Of a DNA stretch of 64,000 nucleotides, positions 29,917 through 37,822 are shown piece after piece. The stretch is from Acidimicrobiales bacterium (GTDB lineage Bacteria > Actinomycetota > Acidimicrobiia > Acidimicrobiales > MedAcidi-G1), in NCBI GenBank assembly GCA_030747595.1, contig JASLKK010000006.1, forward strand, positions 1 through 64,000, read 5' to 3'. Position numbers and translations under genes: made by a program. Under the pieces are notes generated by a model. It searched no databases. It saw nothing but the letters and a program-made list of their open reading frames with translations, and had not been told where the DNA came from. Position 1 is the first letter of the stretch, and each line of letters opens with the position of its first letter.

Positions 29917-31275
29917 TCAGTGGGTGCCGTTACGGAGCAGTTCGGCGACCCGGAACGCCAAGTCGACGCTCTGGCTCCCGTTGAGGCGGGGATCGCACAT
30001 CGTTTCGTAGCGGTTCGCGAGGTCGGCGGTGACCACCTCGGCGCCGCCACCCAAACACTCGGTGACGTCGTCCCCGGTGAGTTCGAGGTGCACGCCACCT
30101 GGATGGGTTCCGGCGAAGCGGTGGGCGGCGAAGAAACCCGACACCTCGGCCAGAACATCTTCAAAGTGACGGGTCTTGCGTCCGTCGTCAGCAGTGAAAG
30201 TGTTGCCGTGCATCGGGTCGCACACCCACACGACGGGGTGGCCCGACTCCTTGACGGCAGTAAGCAATGGTGGCAGGCCGTCGACGACTTTGGTTGCACC
30301 CATGCGGGTGACCAACGTCAAGCGGCCGGGAATCCGTTCGGGGTTCAGAGCCTCGCAAAGGGCGATGACGTCCTCTGTGGTCGCTGTGGGGCCAACCTTG
30401 CAGCCCAGCGGATTAGCCACGCCGCGCAGGAACTCGACGTGGGCGCCGTCCAGTTGACGGGTCCGTTCGCCGATCCAGAGCATGTGGGCAGAACAGTCCA
30501 CCCAATCGCCGGTGAGTGAGTCCCGGCGGGTGAGGGCCTCCTCGTAGTCGAGTAGGAGGGCCTCGTGACTGGTGTAGAAGTCGACCTGTCGGAGGTCGGT
30601 CAGGGTCTCGCTGTTGATCCCGCAAGCTGACATGAACTGCACGGCCCGTTCGATCTCCTCGGCGATGGCGGCGTAGCGCTGCCCGGCCGGGCTTGCGGCC
30701 ACGAACTCACGGTTCCACTGGTGGACCCGTGACAGGTCGGCGAACCCCCCCTTGGTGAAGGCCCGCAGGAGGTTCAGGGTGGCGGCCGCTCGGTGGTAGG
30801 CGGTGAGTAGGCGCTCGGGATCAGCTGCGCGTTCCTCGGCGGTGAACCCGACATCGTTGACGATGTGCCCACGAAACGACGGCAGTTCTATGCCGTCGAT
30901 GGTCTCGGTGTCACTCGATCGGGGCTTGGCGAACTGGCCGGCGATCCGACCGACCTTCACCACCGGAACGCCGGTGTAATACGTGAGCACGACGGCCATC
31001 TGGAGGATGACCCGAAGCCGGTCCCGGATGGAGTCGGCGGAGGTGTCGAAGGACTCGGCGCAGTCGCCGGCTTGGAGCAGGAAGGCCCGCCCGGCAGCCA
31101 CGTCAGCCAGTCGGCTGGTCAGTTCCCGGGTCTCGCCGGCGAACACCAGTGGCGGAAGTGACGAGAGCTGTTCGAGGACCGCTTCATGGGCGTCGCCGTC
31201 TGGCCACTGGGGCTGCTGGAGGGCGGTACGGTCCCGCCACGTGCGGGAGGTCCAGGTGGACTGGGAGGTGCTCAC
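29917..31275 (-). CDS. aroG: Class II 3-deoxy-7-phosphoheptulonate (DAHP) synthase
   Basis: This 452-residue plant/actinobacterial class II enzyme condenses PEP with erythrose 4-phosphate, the first step of the shikimate pathway. The class II hallmarks are LLQAGDCAESF near 66, KVGRIAGQFAKPRSS near 107, SHEALLLDYEEALTR and VWVCDPMHGNT. The Cys in QAGDCAE is a metal ligand in the family. GTG 31275 lies 8 nt after a TAGGCT box. It converges with the VWA gene; I see no clear terminator in the 47-bp gap. Confidence 0.94.
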   Translation of the reverse strand: MSTSQSTWTSRTWRDRTALQQPQWPDGDAHEAVLEQLSSLPPLVFAGETRELTSRLADVAAGRAFLLQAGDCAESFDTSADSIRDRLRVILQMAVVLTYYTGVPVVKVGRIAGQFAKPRSSDTETIDGIELPSFRGHIVNDVGFTAEERAADPERLLTAYHRAAATLNLLRAFTKGGFADLSRVHQWNREFVAASPAGQRYAAIAEEIERAVQFMSACGINSETLTDLRQVDFYTSHEALLLDYEEALTRRDSLTGDWVDCSAHMLWIGERTRQLDGAHVEFLRGVANPLGCKVGPTATTEDVIALCEALNPERIPGRLTLVTRMGATKVVDGLPPLLTAVKESGHPVVWVCDPMHGNTFTADDGRKTRHFEDVLAEVSGFFAAHRFAGTHPGGVHLELTGDDVTECLGGGAEVVTADLANRYETMCDPRLNGSQSVDLAFRVAELLRNGTH

Positions 31276-31283
31276 GGTGGATC

Positions 31284-31289
31284 AGCCTA
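31284..31289 (-). promoter_or_regulatory. Leaderless -10 box for aroG
   Basis: Minus-strand TAGGCT ends 8 nt before GTG 31275. Confidence 0.55.
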
Positions 31290-31389
31290 GGGGTGACGGT
31301 TCGCGGCACCGCAGAGGTTTGCGTGGGTTCGCCTATCGACGACCGTCTGAGGAACCGTTCAGCGATCGGGTCGGTCCGACCGCCGGGGT

Positions 31390-32220
31390 TCAGGCGACGT
31401 CGCTGTACTCGCTGGCCCGGTCGCGCACCGTGGTCACGGCACGCTTCACCAGACGGCGGGCGGCTTCGGCGGTAACGCCCAGATCTTCACCGACCTCGCG
31501 GTAGCTCCGCTTACGGCCATCGGTGAGGCCGAAGCGCTGCTCGACGGCGTAGCGGGCCCGGTTGTCTAGAACGTCCAGGAGGCTGGTGGCCATGTCGTTC
31601 TCGGCCATAGCCATCACCTGGAGCTCGGGACCCGGGGTGGAGTCAGGGAGCAGGTCAACCAGCTCGTTGCTGTCATCGTCACCAATGGTGCGGTCCAGCG
31701 AGGTGGGGGTGGTCAGACGGTGCAGGCGTGCGTGCTCCTCGTCGAGCTCATCGCCATTACCCGATACGGCCCGCAGGGCGGCCCGCAGGCTGGCCGAGCG
31801 GTCGCCGGGAAGACGCACCAGGCTGGCCTTCTGGTCCAGCGCCCGGCCGATGGCCTGACGGATCCAGAAGGTGGCGTAGGTGGAGAACTTGAAGCCCTTT
31901 CGCCAGTCGAACTTGTCGACGGCGTGCTCCAGGCCGAGGTTGCCCTCCTGGATGAGGTCGAGCAACTCCATGCCGGGAGGCAAGGGGTAGCGGCGGGCCA
32001 CACTCACCACGAGGCGGAGGTTGGATCGGATAAACCGATCCTTAGCGCGGGCGGCGGCCCGGATGGGGCGCTCGATCTCGCGACCGGTCTCACCGGCCTC
32101 CTTGCGGGCACGGGCTGCAGCACCGGCCTCGATGATCTGGGACAGCTCCCGCTCTTCCTGGGCGTTCAGGAGCGGGACCATGCCGATCTCGTTCAGGTAC
32201 TGACCAACGGAGTCACTCAT
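31390..32220 (-). CDS. RNA polymerase sigma factor, sigma-70 family (group 2-like)
   Basis: This 276-residue sigma factor has region 1.2 (VGQYLNEIGMVPLL), region 2 (NLRLVVSVARRY, LLDLIQEGNLGLEHAVDKFDWRKGFKFSTYATFWIRQAI), region 3 and region 4 with a helix-turn-helix (SYREVGEDLGVTAEAARRLVKRA). Region 1.1 is absent, so it is a group 2 or 3 rather than the primary sigma. Regions 2.3-2.4 are close to SigA/SigB, so it likely reads TAnnnT-type -10 boxes. The ATG is 7 bp after a small ORF and has GAGAAG upstream. Confidence 0.92.
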   Translation of the reverse strand: MSDSVGQYLNEIGMVPLLNAQEERELSQIIEAGAAARARKEAGETGREIERPIRAAARAKDRFIRSNLRLVVSVARRYPLPPGMELLDLIQEGNLGLEHAVDKFDWRKGFKFSTYATFWIRQAIGRALDQKASLVRLPGDRSASLRAALRAVSGNGDELDEEHARLHRLTTPTSLDRTIGDDDSNELVDLLPDSTPGPELQVMAMAENDMATSLLDVLDNRARYAVEQRFGLTDGRKRSYREVGEDLGVTAEAARRLVKRAVTTVRDRASEYSDVA

Positions 32221-32227
32221 ATGCTTC

Positions 32228-32386
32228 TCACTCGCTTGTCTTGGCCTCGGACAGTCGCATGACGCGCGCCAAGGAGGGGATGATTTCAGGGGGGAGACGG
32301 GTTTCCGGGGCGATTGGTGGATGTTTCCGGTGATCTCGTCTGTAGATATTCAACCACATCGGGCGGGTGCTGTATAGCCCTGTCAT
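32228..32386 (-). CDS. Small 52-residue protein of unknown function ahead of the sigma factor
   Basis: ATG 32386 has a perfect GGAGG ribosome binding site 5 nt upstream, in contrast to the many leaderless genes around it. The frame runs 52 codons and ends 7 bp before the sigma-factor start, so both are likely on one mRNA. The peptide has an aromatic and basic first half (MWLNIYRRDHRKH) and a proline-rich middle (PPIAP, RLPPEIIP). I do not recognise a family. It may be a regulator of the sigma factor or a leader peptide coupled to its translation. Confidence 0.5.
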   Translation of the reverse strand: MTGLYSTRPMWLNIYRRDHRKHPPIAPETRLPPEIIPSLARVMRLSEAKTSE

Positions 32387-32506
32387 GGTGACCTCCGTCA
32401 TACGAAGATTGCATAATCCGCCCCGGGGTCCGAAAATCCTGCGTCTTCGCAGGTCAGGGGCGATGTACGGAGCTGTCGTCACAGCGGCGAGCCGCTGGCC
32501 TACCGG
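32387..32506. promoter_or_regulatory. Divergent intergenic region between the sigma operon and nadD
   Basis: On the minus strand, TTATGCAAT around 32409-32420 resembles a -10 element for the small ORF and sigma factor; no convincing -35 is visible. The nadD -10 box borders the right end. I see no other gene. Confidence 0.3.
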
Positions 32507-32512
32507 TAGCAT
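32507..32512 (+). promoter_or_regulatory. Leaderless -10 box for nadD
   Basis: TAGCAT, preceded by GG, ends 6 nt before GTG 32519. Confidence 0.6.
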
Positions 32513-32518
32513 CGGGCC

Positions 32519-33133
32519 GTGAACGGCGCCCAACTTCCGCCTGGACCGCGCCGGATCGGACTCTTTGGCGGGACGTTCGACCCTCCCCATTTAGGTCACC
32601 TAGAGGCTGCTCAGACCGCGATGGTCGATCTGGGGCTCGACGTAGTGGTTTTGGTCGTCGCCAACGACCCGTGGCAGAAGACGGCCTGCGGTCAGGACGT
32701 GACCCCGGCGGGGATCCGCCTGGCCATGGTCCGCGCTGCGGCAGAGGGGCTCGAAGGGGTGGAGGTGGACGACTTGGAGATCCGGCGGGGCGGCCCGTCC
32801 TACACGGCCGACACTGTGGACGCCTACGCCGAGACAGGCTCCAAGGACCAGTTGTTCGTACTCGTGGGAAGTGACATCGCCCCGGGGCTTGACCGGTGGG
32901 CGCGACCTGATGAGGTGCGTCGGCGTGCGACGATTGTTGTGATGGATCGACCCGGACACATCGGGCACCGTCCGCCCGCTGGCTGGGATCACGTGGTGCT
33001 CGCGGGCACGTTCCCGGATCTGGCCGGGACGGACGTTCGGGCCCTGCTTCAAGACGGCGCGAGCGCGGTTGGGGCGGTCCCTGAGGCGGTCCTCGAGTTG
33101 ATTTCTGAACACGGCTTGTACGGGGCGCATTAG
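32519..33133 (+). CDS. nadD: Nicotinate-nucleotide adenylyltransferase
   Basis: This 204-residue nucleotidyltransferase makes deamido-NAD+. The P-loop-like LFGGTFDPPHLGHLEAA is at the N-terminus, and GTDVRALLQDG plus VLELISEHGLY close the protein. The usual SxTxxR motif is replaced by GTDVRALL, an acceptable variant. GTG 32519 follows TAGCAT at 6 nt. The stop overlaps the GTG of the LytR_C gene by one base. Confidence 0.92.
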   Translation: MNGAQLPPGPRRIGLFGGTFDPPHLGHLEAAQTAMVDLGLDVVVLVVANDPWQKTACGQDVTPAGIRLAMVRAAAEGLEGVEVDDLEIRRGGPSYTADTVDAYAETGSKDQLFVLVGSDIAPGLDRWARPDEVRRRATIVVMDRPGHIGHRPPAGWDHVVLAGTFPDLAGTDVRALLQDGASAVGAVPEAVLELISEHGLYGAH

Positions 33134-34335
33134 TGAGCAGCGATGGTCTACGAAACCCGAACCCGCCGCTCCCTAACGGTTGGAGGTGGGGCTTTCCCGC
33201 GTTGGCTGCCGCTTTAGCCATCTGGGGGGCGGTCCTCCTGATGGGCGGATTGACCACCGTTCTGGACAGCCGACGGGGTGAGACCCGTGAGGCCGTTACC
33301 GATCCGTCGGCCGCCGGGTTCGAGGCATTCGTGGAACAGACCTGGTCGATGCTGGTGGCTACCGAGGACGGGTCGGGCGACTTGGTACAGGTCGCCGTGG
33401 TGGCCGCCGCCGACCGGTCGGGTGGCGGGGGTTCGGTACTACTGCTCCCGGTGGAGACCCGGCTACCCGGCGACGGGACCGCGTCCGAATGCGAGGCGGC
33501 CTGTCGGCTGCTGGATCAGCACCGTGACGGCGGACTGGAGGCGGTCCGGATAGCCATGGCGTCGATCCTCGACGTTCAGGTGACCGGAGCGACCCTGTTG
33601 ACCCCGGCCCGGTGGGAGAGTCTGGCCGGAGCCGTAGCTCCCGTGGCGGTGACCCTGGCGGAGGACCTGGTGGCCACGGCGGCCGATGGGACATCGGTGG
33701 TCCGATTTCCGGCCGGGACGGTTTCGGTGGCGGCCACCGATGTGGTGGACCTTTTCGGTTTTCCCGGTGCCGGGGATGACTCGTCAACGCAAAGGGACGT
33801 GGCCGAGCGGGCGACTCGCCAGCAGGACTGGTGGCGGGGCTGGATGGATGCCCTGCACGGAGGAGACCCCCGTGACCGCCTGCCGAAACTCGACCTCGAC
33901 GTGATCGACCTGTTGGCCACCGTGGCCCGTGGCCGGGTACGCATCGTGTCCGCACCGTGGGTGGATGACGGCGCTGCGGTCGTGGTCGATGGGAGCCAGC
34001 TGACCGATGTGGTAGTCGAGATGTTCCCCTTCCCGATTCCAAGGGTGCCCGGACTCCGTCCGTCGGTCCGACTACTGAACGGCACTGGCGATCCGTCGGT
34101 CGATGGTCCGGCCCGCGAGGCGGTGCTGCGAGCCGGCGTCGAACTGGCCGTGGTGGGCAACTACCGCAATGACGGGGCGATCCAGACCCGGGTCATCTAC
34201 CGTGACCCGGCACTGGAGGCGGCCGCCGAGGCGTTGGCCGCTGCGATAGGTGGCGGCGTGCTGTTCGACCAGTACCTCAGTCCGGTGACTGACCTAACGG
34301 TAGTCATCGGCGCCGATTTCCTTCTCCGGGGTTAG
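33133..34335 (+). CDS. Membrane-anchored protein with C-terminal LytR_C domain
   Basis: This 400-residue protein has one N-terminal transmembrane segment (FPALAAALAIWGAVLLMGGL), a degenerate LCP-like extracytoplasmic region (VQVAVVAAADR, SVLLLPVETRLPG), and a LytR_C domain at about 312-400 (RPSVRLLNGTG to VTDLTVVIGADF). The arginine-rich LCP catalytic motifs are not obvious, so it may bind rather than transfer cell-wall polymers. Genes of this type are often found between nadD and rsfS in actinobacteria. The start GTG 33133 overlaps the nadD stop. Confidence 0.75.
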   Translation: MSSDGLRNPNPPLPNGWRWGFPALAAALAIWGAVLLMGGLTTVLDSRRGETREAVTDPSAAGFEAFVEQTWSMLVATEDGSGDLVQVAVVAAADRSGGGGSVLLLPVETRLPGDGTASECEAACRLLDQHRDGGLEAVRIAMASILDVQVTGATLLTPARWESLAGAVAPVAVTLAEDLVATAADGTSVVRFPAGTVSVAATDVVDLFGFPGAGDDSSTQRDVAERATRQQDWWRGWMDALHGGDPRDRLPKLDLDVIDLLATVARGRVRIVSAPWVDDGAAVVVDGSQLTDVVVEMFPFPIPRVPGLRPSVRLLNGTGDPSVDGPAREAVLRAGVELAVVGNYRNDGAIQTRVIYRDPALEAAAEALAAAIGGGVLFDQYLSPVTDLTVVIGADFLLRG

Positions 34336-34338
34336 CGT
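34333..34338 (+). promoter_or_regulatory. Leaderless -10 box for rsfS, overlapping the upstream stop codon
   Basis: TAGCGT ends 9 nt before ATG 34348; its TAG is the stop codon of the LytR_C gene. Confidence 0.5.
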
Positions 34339-34347
34339 TCAGCCGCT

Positions 34348-34749
34348 ATGAGCGGTCAGAGCACCACCACTCCTGAAGCGTTCCCGATCCCCTCGGTCAA
34401 CGAGTGGATTGACTGGGCCCGCGCTGCGGCACGTGCCGCGGATGACAAATTGGGTGGTGAGACAATCATCATCGAGGTGGGCGACGTCATCTCGGTGACC
34501 GACTACTTCGTGGTTACCAGCGGCGGCAACTCCCGCCAGGTCCGGGCCATCGCCGATGAGGTCGAGGAACAACTGACCATGCTTGACGGACCGAAGCCTG
34601 TTGGGGTCGAGGGCCGAGATGACTACCGCTGGGTCCTCATGGACTTCGGCGGCTTTGTTGTCCATGTGTTGGACGAGGAGTCACGGTCCTTCTATGACCT
34701 CGAGCGCCTCTGGAACGACTGCCCAAAGGTCGGCTGGGATCCGTCCTGA
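34348..34749 (+). CDS. rsfS: Ribosomal silencing factor RsfS
   Basis: This 133-residue Iojap-family protein binds L14 and blocks subunit joining during starvation. The family core is DVISVTDYFVVTSGGNSRQVRAIADEVEE, followed by GRDDYRWVLMDFGGFVVHV. Its place just after nadD is conserved in many bacteria. It converges with btuD 34 bp downstream. Confidence 0.93.
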   Translation: MSGQSTTTPEAFPIPSVNEWIDWARAAARAADDKLGGETIIIEVGDVISVTDYFVVTSGGNSRQVRAIADEVEEQLTMLDGPKPVGVEGRDDYRWVLMDFGGFVVHVLDEESRSFYDLERLWNDCPKVGWDPS

Positions 34750-34783
34750 CCTAGTTCGTCGTACCTGAAGCACGGCGCCCCGG

Positions 34784-35590
34784 CTATCGCCCGCGCCGGC
34801 GGACGGAGACGCTGACTGAGGCGTCGTCGTGGATCTCGGTCCGTACGTCGACTCCCCAGTAGCGCGATATCACCGAGGGCGTCAGCACCTCTCCTGGGGT
34901 GCCGTGCTCGGCGAGGTGGCCGTCGTCGAGCACGGCGATGCGATCAGCGAACTGCCCCACCACCGTGAGGTCGTGGAGGGCGCACACCACGGTGAGGGAC
35001 CGCTCGACGCGGAGTTCGGCGATCAACTCGAGGACACCCATCTGGTGTCCGAGGTCTAGAAATGACGTGGGCTCATCTAGAACCAGCACCGGAGCGTCCT
35101 GTACGAGTGCCCGGGCCACTACCACCCGCTGACGTTCGCCACCGGAGAGCGAATCCACAAACCGGTGAGCGAAGTCGTTCAGGCCCAGGCGTTCCAGTAC
35201 CGCTGAGGTTCGCCGTCGATCATCTTCCGATGTGGCGAAACGCACGCCCTGATGGGGAGAGCGTCCCAGCAGGGCGTAGTCGAATACGTCGAGCCCCGGG
35301 GGAATGACCGGGTGTTGCGGCACGACGGCTAGTCGTCGCGCCCGCTCCCGCCTTCCAAGGCCGACGCCGTCGTCGGGACCGATGGTGATGGTGCCTCGGT
35401 GGGGGACCGTTCCAGCGAGTGCCCGGAGGAGGGTGGTCTTCCCGGCGCCGTTCGGCCCGATGATCGTCGTCCACGACCCGCCTTCGACCAGGAGGTCCAG
35501 ATTGTCCACGACCTGGCGTCCACCGAGGTCGACCGAGACGTCGGACCAGCGGATGTCGAGTGGTGCCCCAGGGCCGGTTGGCGAGGTCAC
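34784..35590 (-). CDS. btuD: Corrinoid ABC transporter ATP-binding protein
   Basis: This 268-residue ATPase of the FecE/BtuD type has Walker A GPNGAGKTTLLRA, signature LSGGERQRVVVARAL, and Walker B VLVLDEPTSFLD. The GTG start overlaps the permease stop (GTGA). Sequence alone does not separate iron-siderophore from vitamin B12 importers; the cobalamin riboswitch ahead of the operon decides for corrinoids. Confidence 0.9.
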   Translation of the reverse strand: MTSPTGPGAPLDIRWSDVSVDLGGRQVVDNLDLLVEGGSWTTIIGPNGAGKTTLLRALAGTVPHRGTITIGPDDGVGLGRRERARRLAVVPQHPVIPPGLDVFDYALLGRSPHQGVRFATSEDDRRRTSAVLERLGLNDFAHRFVDSLSGGERQRVVVARALVQDAPVLVLDEPTSFLDLGHQMGVLELIAELRVERSLTVVCALHDLTVVGQFADRIAVLDDGHLAEHGTPGEVLTPSVISRYWGVDVRTEIHDDASVSVSVRRRGR

Positions 35591-36654
35591 GACGTCAACT
35601 GCCTTCGGAGGATGAGGAGAAAGAACGGCGCACCGATGAAGGCCGTAATCACCCCTATGGGCAACTCGGCCGGCGCCTGGACAGTTCGGGCGGCCACGTC
35701 AGCCAGCGCCAGGAAAGCCCCACCAAACAGCAGGGAGAGAGGTAGCACGCGTCGGTGGCTGGCCCCGGCCACCATGCGAACAACATGGGGAACGACGAGG
35801 CCGACGAATCCGATGAGACCGCTGACGGCGACAGCCGCTGCGGCGGCCAGCGACGCCACGACTAGGACGACACGTCGTGTGGCTCTCGGGTTGAGCCCGA
35901 GGGTGGAAGCCTCCTCGTCGCCAACGGCCAGGATGTCCAGGGCTCCGACCGACAGCAGCATCCCCATTGAACAAAGCACCGCGTAGGGGAGAAGTAGGCG
36001 TACCTCCCCCCACCCGGCCGTCGAGAGTCGTCCGAGTATCCAGGCGAACACCTGCTGGAGAGTCGCGGAGTTCTGCTGCTGGACGAAGGTTTGGATCGCG
36101 GTGAAGAAGTTGGCCACCGCCACCCCGGCGAGGATGAGGGTGGCCGGCGAACCGATCCGACCCCGCCGCACACTGAGCGTCCCGGCTGCTGTCACAGCCA
36201 CCAGGGCGCCGGCGAACGCGGCGAACGGCACCGGGTCGATGAAGCCGAACACGTCCCGGAGTTCGGTGACGATCGCGATGGTGGCTCCCAGACCGGCACC
36301 AGCGGCGATCCCGAGCAGGTAGGGGTCGGCCAGCGGATTTCGGAACACTCCCTGATAGGCGGCGCCCGAACCGGCCAAAAGGGCGCCGACGAGAAGCCCG
36401 AGCACCACCCGAGGGGCCCGGATATCCCAGACGATGGCCTGTTCGGTCGCCGACAACGACGAGTCCACTGCAATGAGTGGCAGGCGGTCGAGGAGTTCCC
36501 TGACCACCTTCCCGAGGGGAATGGAGACCGGCCCGGTGGCTACCCCCACCACGCCGGCCACCAGGACGGCACCTACCCCGGCAAGGAGCCATGCGGCTCC
36601 CAGGCGGGAGTCCGAACGTTTGGGTATCTGGCTAGCGCTCATCGACTTGGTCAC
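35587..36654 (-). CDS. btuC: Corrinoid ABC transporter permease (BtuC/FecCD family)
   Basis: This protein of about 355 residues has roughly ten membrane helices and the FecCD signatures GALLAGSGAAYQGVFRNPLADPYLLG and GLIGFVGLVVPHVVRM. The open frame extends upstream to 36819 inside btuF, but those residues have no homology. GTG 36654, 7 bp after the btuF stop, is the most economical start; ATG 36642 is the alternative. Neither has an obvious ribosome binding site, so coupling to btuF translation is likely. Confidence 0.88.
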   Translation of the reverse strand: MTKSMSASQIPKRSDSRLGAAWLLAGVGAVLVAGVVGVATGPVSIPLGKVVRELLDRLPLIAVDSSLSATEQAIVWDIRAPRVVLGLLVGALLAGSGAAYQGVFRNPLADPYLLGIAAGAGLGATIAIVTELRDVFGFIDPVPFAAFAGALVAVTAAGTLSVRRGRIGSPATLILAGVAVANFFTAIQTFVQQQNSATLQQVFAWILGRLSTAGWGEVRLLLPYAVLCSMGMLLSVGALDILAVGDEEASTLGLNPRATRRVVLVVASLAAAAAVAVSGLIGFVGLVVPHVVRMVAGASHRRVLPLSLLFGGAFLALADVAARTVQAPAELPIGVITAFIGAPFFLLILRRQLTS

Positions 36655-36661
36655 GTAGCAA

Positions 36662-37570
36662 TCAGTCGATGGCGTTGACGGCCTCGACGATGGAGCGCAG
36701 GAACTCCACGATCCGGGGCCCCCATCGAGACGCCACGTCGTCGTCGAGTTCCACGACCCGCCCACGGGACACGGCGGTGAGGTTGGCCCAGCCGGGGCGG
36801 GCGGCGACCGCTGCGACATCCTGTGCGCAGCACTTCGTGTCGGCCAGGAAGATGATGTCCGGATCGGCGTTGAGGAGGTATTCGGCAGAGACTTGCGGGT
36901 AGCCCCAAGCGGAGCCGTCAGGATCAGCCGGATCGGCGACGTTTACCAGTCCGGCGAGGGCGTACACCTCGCCAATGAAGGTCGTCGAAGTGACGGTGTA
37001 GAGGGTGTTGTCCAGCTCGTGGTAGTAGCTCAGCGGTTGCTCGAGGGACTGGACGGAATCGGTGAGTGCCGCCATCTCAGCTTTCATCTCGGCGACCAGG
37101 GTGGCTGCGGCATCCTCATCGCCGGTTGCTGCTGCAAGTGCCTCGATCTGGGAATAGGTGTCGGCAATGGTCTGGGCTGCCCCCAGGAGAAGGGTCGCTA
37201 CGCCGACGGCGTCGAGGCCGGCTACGACGTCGCCCGGGTCGTAGGAGAGGACCACTAGGTCGGGCGCAAAGCCGAGAATGGCCTCGACGTTCGGCTCGAA
37301 GCCGCTGAGATCGGTGACCGGTGCGTCGCTGGGGAAGTTGGACATGGAGTCGACGGCCACGACACGGTGGCCGGCACCGATGGCGAACAACATTTCGGTA
37401 GCCACCGTCGAAATTGACACGATGCGTTTGGGCCCGTCGTGCTCCGCTGAGTCATGATCGACGCCGGGCGACCCGGACATGGCGATCGAGGAGCCGACGC
37501 CACCGCAGGCGGATGCCATCAGCATGGCCACAAGTGCGGCTACCGGCAGGCGGAGGGTTCGGCGGATCAT
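36662..37570 (-). CDS. btuF: Corrinoid-binding lipoprotein of the ABC importer
   Basis: This 302-residue protein begins with a basic start, a hydrophobic core and the lipobox ASAC, so it is exported and lipidated, with the mature protein starting at that Cys. A Fe-B12 periplasmic-binding domain follows (RIVSISTVATEMLFAIGAG, VTDLSGFEPNVEAI, DLVVLSYD). ATG 37570 has AGGAG 8 nt upstream; this site can be paired in a hairpin of the riboswitch leader. The longer frame to 37747 runs through the riboswitch and is not coding. Confidence 0.9.
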   Translation of the reverse strand: MIRRTLRLPVAALVAMLMASACGGVGSSIAMSGSPGVDHDSAEHDGPKRIVSISTVATEMLFAIGAGHRVVAVDSMSNFPSDAPVTDLSGFEPNVEAILGFAPDLVVLSYDPGDVVAGLDAVGVATLLLGAAQTIADTYSQIEALAAATGDEDAAATLVAEMKAEMAALTDSVQSLEQPLSYYHELDNTLYTVTSTTFIGEVYALAGLVNVADPADPDGSAWGYPQVSAEYLLNADPDIIFLADTKCCAQDVAAVAARPGWANLTAVSRGRVVELDDDVASRWGPRIVEFLRSIVEAVNAID

Positions 37571-37577
37571 TGGAGGT

Positions 37578-37771
37578 ACTCCTGTCGTCGAGGAGTCTCC
37601 GCTCGATCGGCATGTTGCTGCCGTCCGAACCGGTTCCCTGGCCTCGAGGGTTTCTGGTTCGTACGAACGGGAGCTGGTTCGGACTCGTAACCACAGTTCC
37701 TGGCTGGAGAGTGGTTCATTACCGCTGCGGGACAGCGCCGGATTCACACCGGACTTCGGTCTCCCGACCGT
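37578..37771 (-). promoter_or_regulatory. Cobalamin riboswitch with ribosome-binding-site sequestering hairpin
   Basis: Reading the minus strand, the aptamer core is GTCCGGTGTGAATCCGGCGC (37736-37755), followed by the CCCGCAGCGGTAA block (37719-37731) and GCCAGGA (37698-37704), in the order found in cobalamin riboswitches. A hairpin of GTCCGAACC/GGTTCGGAC (37623-37631 with 37676-37684) lies between aptamer and gene. ACTCCT/AGGAGT (37578-37583 with 37591-37596) can mask the btuF AGGAG site. No T-run follows either stem, so control is probably translational: high cobalamin would keep btuF translation off. Confidence 0.9.
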
Positions 37772-37777
37772 GCAGGC

Positions 37778-37783
37778 AGTTTA
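37778..37783 (-). promoter_or_regulatory. -10 box for the btuFCD leader
   Basis: Minus-strand TAAACT would place the transcription start near 37771, just ahead of the riboswitch aptamer. Confidence 0.45.
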
Positions 37784-37822
37784 GCCACGGCTTTCGGGGT
37801 GACCAGCCGTCGAGCCGGCCAG

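Noticed and set aside
29692-30519. Plus-strand frame overlapping the end of the VWA gene and aroG
   Set aside because: Antisense to the conserved DAHP synthase motifs, with no homology of its own.
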